Positions 33,085-42,153 of a DNA stretch of 64,000 bases are shown in pieces. Both the position numbers and the translations under genes were made by a program. Position 1 is the first letter of the stretch. Every line of letters begins with the position of its first letter. This DNA comes from Nocardioides szechwanensis (GTDB taxonomy: Bacteria > Actinomycetota > Actinomycetes > Propionibacteriales > Nocardioidaceae), in NCBI RefSeq assembly GCF_900103935.1, contig NZ_FNIC01000001.1:567203-631202 (forward strand), written 5' to 3'. A model generated the notes under the pieces. That model was not told the DNA's origin and did not search any database. It saw only the letters and a program-made list of their open reading frames with translations.

Positions 33085-33870
33085 TCACCAGCCCGGCGGG
33101 AGGTGGGTGAAGTCGGGAGCGCGACCCTCGGCGAACGCCGTCAGCGCCTCGAGGTTGGCCGGCCCACCCATCAGCTCCGCGAAAGCGGCGTTCTCACGCT
33201 CGCGGGCTGCCCGGATCTCGTCGTGCAGCGGCGCGGTCATCGTCCGCTTCACGGCGATCAGTGACGAGATCGGCCGCGCGGCCAGGACCTCGGCGTGCCG
33301 TCGCGCCTCGGGCAGCAGGTCGTCGGGCTCGCAGACCCGCCACACCAGCCCCATCTCCAGGGCCTCCTGGGCGCTGACCCACTCGGCCGACAGCAGCACC
33401 CACGCCGCCTGCTGGCGGCCCAACAGCTGCGGGAAGAGGTACGACGACGCCGCTTCGGGCGCCACGCCGAGGCTCGTGAACGGGCACTTGAGCTTGGCCG
33501 CCGTCGACATGAACGCGAGGTCGGCGTAGCCGAGGATCGTCATCCCGATCCCGAGTCCCACCCCGTTGACGGCGCAGACGAGCGGCTTCGGGAACGCCAC
33601 GAGTGCGTCGAGCAGCCCGAGGAAGCCGTGCTTGCCGGCCACGAAGTCGGGGTTGGTCGCGCGCTCGTGCATCTCCAGCAGGTCGGTGCCGGCGCTGAAC
33701 CCCCGACCGTTGCCGGTCAGCAGCACCACGGCCACGGTCGGATCGGCGGCGGCCTCGAGGAGCGCGTCGGCCGTGGCGTCGTACAGCGCCTCGTTGAAGG
33801 CGTTGAGTGCCTCGGGCCGGTCGAGGGTGATGGTGCGGACCCGGTTGAGGTCGCTGATCTGCAGGCTCAT
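33085..33870 (-). CDS. enoyl-CoA hydratase/isomerase family protein
   Basis: 261 residues from ATG 33870. It has ITLDRPEALNAFNEALYDAT, LLTGNGRGFSAGTDL, the oxyanion-hole region NGVGLGIGMTIL, and PEAASSYLFPQLLG. Hydration of a trans-2-enoyl-CoA during beta-oxidation, or a related crotonase reaction, is expected. A KstR-like motif lies 11 bases before the ATG, which suggests control with sterol or fatty-acid catabolism. It is divergent from the glycosylase/SCP2 genes. Confidence 0.9.
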   Translation of the reverse strand: MSLQISDLNRVRTITLDRPEALNAFNEALYDATADALLEAAADPTVAVVLLTGNGRGFSAGTDLLEMHERATNPDFVAGKHGFLGLLDALVAFPKPLVCAVNGVGLGIGMTILGYADLAFMSTAAKLKCPFTSLGVAPEAASSYLFPQLLGRQQAAWVLLSAEWVSAQEALEMGLVWRVCEPDDLLPEARRHAEVLAARPISSLIAVKRTMTAPLHDEIRAARERENAAFAELMGGPANLEALTAFAEGRAPDFTHLPPGW

Positions 33871-33880
33871 GCCCGAAGAC

Positions 33881-33894
33881 TAGAACGTGTTCCT
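33881..33894 (-). promoter_or_regulatory. KstR-like operator before enoyl-CoA hydratase
   Basis: TAGAACGTGTTCCT on the plus strand reads AGGAACACGTTCTA on the minus strand, identical to the site at 8842-8855. The flanks match too, giving a common ACAGGAACACGTTCTAG. It is centred 16-18 bases upstream of the ATG at 33870, where it would cover the transcription start. Confidence 0.65.
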
Positions 33895-33943
33895 GTCTGG
33901 TGGCTGTCCCTTTGTTGTCCCTGGGCTGCGTTAGCGTCGGAGC

Positions 33944-34000
33944 GTGAGCACCCCAACGAGCCACTCGCTGCGCTCGCGCCTCGCCGGGGACCCCGCGTGA
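33944..34000 (+). CDS. possible 18-residue leader peptide
   Basis: GTG 33944 opens MSTPTSHSLRSRLAGDPA and stops at TGA 33998-34000, overlapping the GTG of the glycosylase gene by 4 bases. The overlap suggests translational coupling. Codons are C/G-rich in the third position. The peptide has no recognisable family, and it could be a chance frame. Confidence 0.3.
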   Translation: MSTPTSHSLRSRLAGDPA

Positions 34001-34935
34001 CCTCCGCGCCGCTGACCCGTGTGTGGGTCCCGGGCTGGCCGTGCCCGGTCGGCTCGGTCCTGCGTCAGCACCGCCGCGGCGGGGGAGACCCGACCTACCG
34101 CGTCGACGAGAGCGGGCGCCACTGGCGCGGCCTCCGCACCCCCGACGGGCCGGCGACGCTGGCGATCGAGGCCCGCCCCGGTGCGGGCGACGTGCTGGCC
34201 GAGGCCTGGGGCCCCGGCGCCGCCTGGTCGCTGGAGTCGGTGCCCGCGCTGCTCGGCGCCCACGACGACTGGACCGGCTTCGAGCCCCGCCACCCGGTGC
34301 TGGCCGAGGCCTGGCGCCGCCACCCGCACGCCCGGCTGGGCCGCAGCGGGCTGGTGATGGAGGCGCTGGTCCCCGCGATCATCGAGCAGAAGGTGACCGG
34401 CCAGGAGGCCTTCGCGGGCTTCCGGATGCTGGTCCACCGCTTCGGCGAGCGCGCCCCCGGACCCGGTGCCGACCTGCGCCTGTGGGTGCAGCCGACGCCC
34501 GAGGTGCTGCGCACCATCCCGTCCTGGGAGTGGCTCCGGCTCCATATCGACCCGGCGCGCTCGCGCACCATCGTCACCGTGGCCCGGGTGGCCGACGCAG
34601 TCGAGCGGACCGCGACGGTCGCGCCCGAGGAGGCCGAGCGACGGCTGCGCACCTTCCCCGGCATCGGCGTCTGGACGAGCGCCGAGGTCCGCCAGCGCGC
34701 GTTCGGAGACCCCGACGCGGTGTCGTTCGGCGACTACCACGTGGCCAAGGACGTCGGCTGGGCCTTGACCGGCACCCCGTTCGACGACGACGAGCTGGAG
34801 GAGTTCCTCGAGCCCTGGCGTCCCCAGCGTGGCCGGGTGCCTACCCTGGTCGGCATGGCCGGTCTGCGCCGCCCACGCCACGGGGCCCGGATGTCGCCCC
34901 GCACGCATCTACCCGCGAAGGTGACCCGCCCGTGA
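33997..34935 (+). CDS. DNA-3-methyladenine glycosylase-like HhH-GPD protein
   Basis: 312 residues from GTG 33997. The helix-hairpin-helix region is LRTFPGIGVWTSAEVRQRAFGDPDAVSFGDYHV, in which the Asp of GDYH fits the catalytic aspartate of the HhH-GPD family. ALVPAIIEQKVTGQEA matches the preceding helix. It is an AlkA-like base-excision enzyme of the kind widespread in actinobacteria. It overlaps the SCP2 gene by GTGA. Confidence 0.87.
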   Translation: MTSAPLTRVWVPGWPCPVGSVLRQHRRGGGDPTYRVDESGRHWRGLRTPDGPATLAIEARPGAGDVLAEAWGPGAAWSLESVPALLGAHDDWTGFEPRHPVLAEAWRRHPHARLGRSGLVMEALVPAIIEQKVTGQEAFAGFRMLVHRFGERAPGPGADLRLWVQPTPEVLRTIPSWEWLRLHIDPARSRTIVTVARVADAVERTATVAPEEAERRLRTFPGIGVWTSAEVRQRAFGDPDAVSFGDYHVAKDVGWALTGTPFDDDELEEFLEPWRPQRGRVPTLVGMAGLRRPRHGARMSPRTHLPAKVTRP

Positions 34936-35876
34936 GCCCTGGTCCGGAGCTCGACCACCTGCTGGAGGCAACCCCCCAGGAGGCCGCGGCCTGGTTCGCC
35001 GAGACCGAGGCCGAGGCGCTCGTCGCGGCGGTCCGGGCCACCCCCGACGACCACCTGCTCAAGCTGATCGGGCGCGACGGGATCCGTTCGGTGGCCATCG
35101 AGGGCATCCTCGCGCGCCTCCACGAGTACGCCGTCCAGGAGCGGCTGGCGCTGCTCCACGGCGTGGTCCGCTTCGACCTCGAGCGCCGCGGCACCCTGCT
35201 GGAGCGGCACGCGCTGGCCTTCGACCACGGGTCGCTCGACCTGGTCGCTCACGTGTCCGCCGACGAGCACGCCGACGTGGTGCTCACCACCAGCGTCGTG
35301 CGCTTCGTGCGCATCGTCAGCGGGGAGCGCAACGCCGGGCTGGAGTTCCTCGGAGGCACGCTCGACATCGACGGCGACGCCGACCTGGCGCTGGCGCTGG
35401 GCGGGATCTTCCGGGTCCCCGGCACCGACCACGTCGCGGTCGACCCGCGCGAGCTCGACCCGGTGGAGGTCGCCCGGGTCCTGGGCACGGTCAAGGGCGA
35501 CCACCTCAAGAAGGTGATGCGCTCGGGCTTCCGCCACGTCGTGCTCGACGAGATCTTCCGCCGGCTGCCCGACTTCGTCAACGAGCGCAAGGCCCGCAAC
35601 GCCGACATCACCGTCGGCTTCCGGCTGCTCGGCAGCCCGTCGGGCGAGATCGAGCGCTACGTCGTACGGATCCACGACGGCGTGGCGACGGTCAGCGCCG
35701 GCGACGACGGCAGCGAGCGCGACGCGACGGTGACCTGCGAGGCCCACGACTTCCTGCGGCTGGCGACCGGTCACCTCAACGCGGTCACCGGCGTGCTGCG
35801 CGGGCAGCTCAAGGTCAGGGGCGACCGGGGCAAGGCGCTCCAGCTCAGCTCGGTCCTGGACATCCCCAGCGCATGA
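34932..35876 (+). CDS. SCP2-like sterol-binding domain protein
   Basis: 314 residues from GTG 34932 (GTGA overlap). Two SCP2-like halves are visible: LLHGVVRFDLERRGTLLERHALAFDHGSLD ... GTLDIDGDADLALALGGIFRV and then ITVGFRLLGSPSGEIERYVVRI ... DFLRLATGHLNAVTGVLRGQLKVRGD. SCP2 domains bind sterols, fatty acyl chains or phospholipids in a hydrophobic tunnel. The association with a DNA glycosylase gene is odd, and neither partner has an obvious shared pathway. It may serve the sterol/lipid theme of the window. Confidence 0.83.
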   Translation: MSPGPELDHLLEATPQEAAAWFAETEAEALVAAVRATPDDHLLKLIGRDGIRSVAIEGILARLHEYAVQERLALLHGVVRFDLERRGTLLERHALAFDHGSLDLVAHVSADEHADVVLTTSVVRFVRIVSGERNAGLEFLGGTLDIDGDADLALALGGIFRVPGTDHVAVDPRELDPVEVARVLGTVKGDHLKKVMRSGFRHVVLDEIFRRLPDFVNERKARNADITVGFRLLGSPSGEIERYVVRIHDGVATVSAGDDGSERDATVTCEAHDFLRLATGHLNAVTGVLRGQLKVRGDRGKALQLSSVLDIPSA

Positions 35877-35914
35877 CCCAGCGCATGACCCAGCGCGTGA
35901 CCCAGCGCGTGAGC
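35867..35914. repeat. 12-bp tandem repeat, four copies, at the SCP2 stop
   Basis: Four consecutive 12-base units (CAGCGCATGACC, then the same, then two variants with GTG in place of ATG) run from 35867 to 35914. The first unit contains the SCP2 stop (TGA 35874-35876), and each following unit repeats the ATGA/GTGA overlap pattern. It may arise from slippage at a start/stop junction and could vary in copy number between strains. Confidence 0.75.
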
Positions 35915-35940
35915 TCCAGCCATCGCCCAGCCACTAGATT

Positions 35941-37206
<1,266 letters not shown>

Positions 37207-37257
37207 GCCGGTCCCGGCCCGGACGGGACTGTCGGTGGCCGCCCGTACGCTGGAACC

Positions 37258-39402
37258 ATGCGTCCAGTCACCGATCTCGAGCGTCGTGTCGCCCCGTTCA
37301 AGGTGGTGGCCGACTACCAGCCCAGCGGCGACCAGCCGGCGGCCATCGAGGAGATCACCAAGCGGATCAACGGGGGTGTCCAGGACGTCGTGCTGCTGGG
37401 CGCGACCGGCACGGGCAAGACCGCGACCGTGGCCTGGGTGGCCGAGCAGGTGCAGCGCCCACTGCTGGTGCTCCAGCCCAACAAGACGCTCGCCGCGCAG
37501 TTCGCCAACGAGCTGCGCCAGCTCTTCCCCGACAACGCGATCGAGTACTTCGTCTCCTACTACGACTACTACCAGCCCGAGGCCTACGTCCCCCAGACCG
37601 ACACCTACATCGAGAAGGACTCCTCGATCAACGAGGAGGTCGAGCGGCTGCGCCACTCGGCGACCAACTCGCTGCTGACGCGCCGCGACGTGATCGTGGT
37701 GTCGACTGTGTCGTGCATCTACGGCCTCGGCACCCCGCAGGAGTACGTCGACCGCATGCTGCGGCTGCGGGTGGGGGAGGAGCGCGACCGCGACTCGATC
37801 CTGCGCCAGCTCGTCGAGATCCAATACACGCGCAACGACATGAGCTTCACCCGCGGCACGTTCCGGGTGCGCGGCGACACCCTCGAGATCTTCCCGGTCT
37901 ACGAGGAGCACGCCGTCCGGATCGAGTTCTTCGGCGACGAGATCGAGCGGCTGATGACGCTGCACGCCGTGACCGGTGAGGTGATCACCGAGGACAAGGA
38001 GCTCTACGTCTTCCCGGCCACCCACTACGTCGCCGGCCCCGAGCGCATGGAGCGGGCCATCCGCGGCATCGAGCTCGAGCTCGAGGACCAGCTGGCGACG
38101 TTCGAGAAGCAGGGCAAGCTGCTGGAGGCGCAGCGGCTGCGCATGCGCACGACGTACGACGTCGAGATGATGCGCCAGATCGGCTCGTGCTCCGGCATCG
38201 AGAACTACTCGATGCACATGGACGGGCGCTCGCCGGGCTCGGCGCCCAACTGCCTGCTCGACTACTTCCCCGAGGACTACCTCGTGGTCATCGACGAGTC
38301 CCACGTCGCGGTGCCCCAGATCGGCGGCATGTACGAAGGCGACATGTCGCGCAAGCGCAACCTGGTCGACCACGGGTTCCGGCTGCCGAGCGCGATGGAC
38401 AACCGGCCGCTGCGCTGGGAGGAGTTCCTCGACCGGATCGGCCAGACCATCTACCTCTCCGCCACCCCCGGCAACTACGAGCTCGACAAGGTGACCGGCC
38501 CCGACGGTCAGCCGGACACCGTCCAGCAGATCATCCGCCCCACCGGCCTGATCGACCCCGAGGTGGTGCTCAAGCCGACCAAGGGCCAGATCGACGACCT
38601 GATCCACGAGATCCGCACCCGCTCCGACAAGAACGAGCGGGTCCTGGTCACGACGCTGACCAAGAAGATGTCCGAGGACCTCACCGACTACCTCCTCGAC
38701 GCCGGCATCCGCACCCGCTACCTCCACTCCGAGGTCGACACCCTCAAGCGGATCGAGCTGCTGCGCGACCTCCGGCTCGGCGACTACGACGTGCTGGTCG
38801 GCATCAACCTGCTCCGCGAAGGCCTCGACCTGCCGGAGGTGTCGCTGGTCGCGATCCTCGATGCCGACAAGGAGGGCTTCCTGCGCTCCGACAAGTCGTT
38901 GATCCAGACCATCGGCCGCGCCGCGCGCAACGTGTCCGGCCAGGTCCACATGTACGCCGACAAGGTCACGCCGTCGATGGCCAAGGCGATCGACGAGACC
39001 AACCGCCGCCGCGCGATCCAGGTCGCCTACAACACCGAGCACGGCATCGACCCGACACCGCTGCGCAAGAAGATCGCCGACATCACCGAGATGCTCGCCC
39101 GCGAGGACGAGAACACCCAGGAGCTCCTCCAGACCTGGGCCGGCACCGCCGCCCAGGGCCGGGCCGGGGGAGTCAAGGCGCGGCAGCCGGTCCCGGGCCT
39201 GTCCAAGGCGGCTTCGGGCAAGCACGCCAAGGATCTCGCCGGGCTGCCGAGCTCCGAGCTCGCTGCCCTGATCCAGGAGCTGACCGACCAGATGAAGGGT
39301 GCGGCCGCCGAGCTCCAGTTCGAGCTCGCCGCCCGGCTGCGTGACGAGATCGGCGACCTCAAGAAGGAGCTGCGACAGATGATGGAGGCCGGAGCCAGAT
39401 GA
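37258..39402 (+). CDS. uvrB: UvrB, excinuclease ABC subunit B
   Basis: 714 residues from ATG 37258. It has Walker A GATGTGKT, the beta-hairpin [19 protein letters not shown]-like [11 protein letters not shown] and helicase motifs (TIGRAARN). The C-terminal UVR domain is [19 protein letters not shown]. UvrB verifies DNA damage after UvrA loads it and positions UvrC for incision. Length is normal. A small VOC gene overlaps its stop by 4 bases. Confidence 0.98.
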   Translation: MRPVTDLERRVAPFKVVADYQPSGDQPAAIEEITKRINGGVQDVVLLGATGTGKTATVAWVAEQVQRPLLVLQPNKTLAAQFANELRQLFPDNAIEYFVSYYDYYQPEAYVPQTDTYIEKDSSINEEVERLRHSATNSLLTRRDVIVVSTVSCIYGLGTPQEYVDRMLRLRVGEERDRDSILRQLVEIQYTRNDMSFTRGTFRVRGDTLEIFPVYEEHAVRIEFFGDEIERLMTLHAVTGEVITEDKELYVFPATHYVAGPERMERAIRGIELELEDQLATFEKQGKLLEAQRLRMRTTYDVEMMRQIGSCSGIENYSMHMDGRSPGSAPNCLLDYFPEDYLVVIDESHVAVPQIGGMYEGDMSRKRNLVDHGFRLPSAMDNRPLRWEEFLDRIGQTIYLSATPGNYELDKVTGPDGQPDTVQQIIRPTGLIDPEVVLKPTKGQIDDLIHEIRTRSDKNERVLVTTLTKKMSEDLTDYLLDAGIRTRYLHSEVDTLKRIELLRDLRLGDYDVLVGINLLREGLDLPEVSLVAILDADKEGFLRSDKSLIQTIGRAARNVSGQVHMYADKVTPSMAKAIDETNRRRAIQVAYNTEHGIDPTPLRKKIADITEMLAREDENTQELLQTWAGTAAQGRAGGVKARQPVPGLSKAASGKHAKDLAGLPSSELAALIQELTDQMKGAAAELQFELAARLRDEIGDLKKELRQMMEAGAR

Positions 39403-39830
39403 CCCGCGAGATACAGGTGACCTTCGACTGCGCCGACCCCCGGGCGCTGTCGCTCTTCTGGAACGACGTGCTCGGCTATGAGCTCCCACCGCCGCCGCCC
39501 GGGTTCGGGTCGTGGGACGAGTTCTCCGAGTCGCTGCCGCCCGAGCTGCGCAACAGCGCCTCGGCCGCGCAGGATCCCGCGGGCCACGGTCCCCGGGTGT
39601 TCTTCCAGCGGGTGCCCGAGGGCAAGTCCGCCAAGAACCGCGTCCACCTCGACGTGCGGGCGGCTCCGGGGCTCCAGGGCGACGAGCGGATGGCCGCGCT
39701 AGAGGCCGAGTGCGACCGCCTGGTCGCGCTGGGAGCAACCCGCGCCGAGCGGCACGAGCCCTCCCCGCCCATGGGCGCCGGCCACATCGTCATGCAGGAC
39801 CCGGAGGGCAACGAGTTCTGCCTGGACTGA
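39399..39830 (+). CDS. VOC-family (glyoxalase-like) protein
   Basis: 143 residues from ATG 39399, overlapping the uvrB stop. It begins [21 protein letters not shown] and ends [15 protein letters not shown], the Glyoxalase_6-type pattern. Gly/His/Glu positions could bind a divalent metal. The coupling to uvrB is frequent in actinobacteria as I recall; a repair role is not established. The substrate is unknown. Confidence 0.85.
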   Translation: MTREIQVTFDCADPRALSLFWNDVLGYELPPPPPGFGSWDEFSESLPPELRNSASAAQDPAGHGPRVFFQRVPEGKSAKNRVHLDVRAAPGLQGDERMAALEAECDRLVALGATRAERHEPSPPMGAGHIVMQDPEGNEFCLD

Positions 39831-39902
39831 GACCCTGGTGACCGGTCCTGACCGTGATCCTGGCCAGCCCCGGCCTGAGTCTCACCACACCCAGAGGCAG
39901 GT

Positions 39903-40757
39903 ATGACGCTCCCAGCAGTCCAGCTGTTGCCCTGGCGCGGCCGGCAGTTGACGGTTCGACGAGCAGGCGTCGGACCGTCGATCGTGCTGATCCATGGCAT
40001 GGCCGGCTCGCTGACCACCTGGGACCCGGTCTTCGCCGACCTGGCTCGGACCCACGACGTCATCGCCCTCGACCTGCCGGGTCACGGAACGTCTTCGGGG
40101 TTGCGGGACTACTCGCTCGGGTCTCTGGCGGCGAGCGTGAGGGACCTCCTCGACGCGCTGGAGGTCGAGACGGCCACCATCGTCGGACATTCGCTCGGTG
40201 GCGGGATCGCCATGCAGTTCATGTACCAGTTCCCGGAGCGCTGCGAGCGGCTGGTGCTGGTGAGCAGCGGGGGACTGGGGCGTGAGGTGACCCCGATGCT
40301 GCGTGCGCTCACCGTGCCCGGAGCCGGACTTGTGCTCGCAGGTGGCGCCCGGATCCGACACCAGCGGCACGTCGCCGCCGCGGCCAGGCTGGCGGGCCCG
40401 GTGGCCGGCCGGGTGTGGAACGACCTGCCCTACATGCTCCGACAGATGGCGACCCTCGACGACCCCGAGCGGCGCAGGTCGTTCCTGGCAACCATCAACG
40501 CCGTCATCGAGATCGGGGGCCAAGGCATCAACGCCGTCGAGAAGCTCCACCTCGCGGCCGGGCTGCCTACGCTGATCGTCTGGGGTGAGGACGACCGGAT
40601 GATCCCGAGCGGCCACGGTCACGTGGCCGCCGACCTCATCCCCGGCTCTCGGCTGGAGCTCGTTCCCGGAGCCGGCCACTACCCCCACGAGGACGATCCC
40701 GAGCGGTTCGCCAGGGTGGTCGCCGACTTCATGGCCACCACCCGGCCACGGACCTGA
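39903..40757 (+). CDS. alpha/beta-hydrolase fold protein
   Basis: 284 residues from ATG 39903. It has IVLIHGMAGSLTTWDPVF, the nucleophile elbow VGHSLGGGIAM, WGEDDRMIP (acid Asp) and GAGHYPHEDDP (catalytic His). It belongs to the alpha/beta-hydrolase 1 group (esterase, haloperoxidase-like). It stands alone between the VOC gene and the broken MFS gene. Confidence 0.9.
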   Translation: MTLPAVQLLPWRGRQLTVRRAGVGPSIVLIHGMAGSLTTWDPVFADLARTHDVIALDLPGHGTSSGLRDYSLGSLAASVRDLLDALEVETATIVGHSLGGGIAMQFMYQFPERCERLVLVSSGGLGREVTPMLRALTVPGAGLVLAGGARIRHQRHVAAAARLAGPVAGRVWNDLPYMLRQMATLDDPERRRSFLATINAVIEIGGQGINAVEKLHLAAGLPTLIVWGEDDRMIPSGHGHVAADLIPGSRLELVPGAGHYPHEDDPERFARVVADFMATTRPRT

Positions 40758-40861
40758 ACGTGGGCTGGCTCGAGCTCTCGACGAACCGCGCCACCAGACG
40801 AGTTCGTGGTGGGTGGCCCCCTGACGAGGCGCGCCTCGCCTGAGGCTTCTACGATCACCCG

Positions 40862-42144
40862 GTGACAGCGCCCCCCGCGACGAGGACCGTCGCGGCGGTG
40901 TGGCTGGTGGGCCTGCTGACCTACATGGTGGCGTCTTCCACCGCTCCTCACTGGCCGTGGCCGGCCTCGAGGCCTCCGAGCGGTTCGACATCTCGGCCGC
41001 GGAGCTCGCGACGTTCACGATGCTCCAGCTGCTGGTCTACGCCGCGATGCAGATCCCGGTGGGGCTGCTCGTCGACCGCTTCGGGTCGCGCAGCGTGCTG
41101 CTGGCCGGGACGTCGCTGCTGGTGCTCGCCCAGGCGGGCTTCGCCCTCGCCGAGAGCTACCCGCTCGCGCTGCTGGCGCGCACCTTCGTCGGGATGGGCG
41201 ACGCCCTCACCTTCATCTGCGTGCTGCGGCTGGTGAGCCGCTGGTTCCCTGACCGTCGGGTCCCCTTCATCACCCAGCTCACCGGCACCCTGGGACAGCT
41301 CGGTGCCGTGGGGGCCGCCGTACCCATGACCTGGGCGCTGGGCCGGTGGGGCTGGACGACGGCCTACCTCGCCGCCGCCGTCCTGGGAGCGGTGCTGGCG
41401 CTCGCGGTCCTGGTCGTCGTGCACGACTCTCCCGACGGGCGCACCCTGCGGGGGCCACAGCTCTCGCTCGCCTCGATCCGGGCCAGCCTGGCGGCGTCGT
41501 GGTCACACCCCGGGACGCGGCTGGGGTTCTGGATGCACTTCACGACCCAGTTCAGCGCGACCGCGCTCTCCTTGCTGTGGGGCTACCCGTTCCTGGTGCG
41601 CGGGGAGGGAAGGTCGCCGAACGAGGCTGGGTTGCTGCTCTCGCTGATGATCGTGGCAGTCATGGCCAGCGGTCCGGTGCTGGGCTGGCTGATCGGGCGC
41701 CACCCCTGGCACCGCTCCAGCCTGGTGATCGGCATCGTCTGGTCGATCGTCGCGGTCTGGACGGCCGTGCTCCTGTGGCCGGGTCCGGCGCCGCTGTGGC
41801 TGCTGGTGGGTCTCGTGCTCGTGGCGGGGGTCGGTGGCCCGGCCTCGATGATCGGCTTCGACCTGGGCCGCACCTCCAACCCGGTCGAGCGGCTGGCGAG
41901 CGCCAGCGGGATCATCAACCAGGCCGGCTTCACCGCGTCCCTGGTCCTCGTGGTCGCCATCGGCGTGATCCTCGACTGGCAGACGCCGGGCGACAGCACG
42001 GCCTACACGCCGGAGGCCTTCCGCTGGGCGATGAGCGCGCAGTACGTCCTGTGGGGCCTCGGCCTCGCCCAGATCTGGCGCTACCGGCGCCGGGCGCGGA
42101 CGGTGATCGACCGGGCCGAGCTCGAGGCTCGCACGTTCTCCTGA
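40862..42144 (+). pseudogene. MFS transporter gene with apparent 1-base deletion near the start
   Basis: The GTG-initiated N-terminus (TVAAVWLVGLLTYMVA) lies in one frame and the rest, beginning FHRSSLAVAGLEASERFDIS, lies in the other frame. Adding one G after GTGGCG (about 40933) restores a normal LTYMVAVFHRSSLAVAGL reading and gives 428 codons in total. Twelve membrane spans are visible, with LLVDRFGSRSVLLAG typical of an MFS loop. Either it is a true pseudogene or a base was missed in sequencing. If translation starts downstream instead, the first membrane helix is lost. Confidence 0.8.
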
Positions 42145-42153
42145 CGGACGCCG

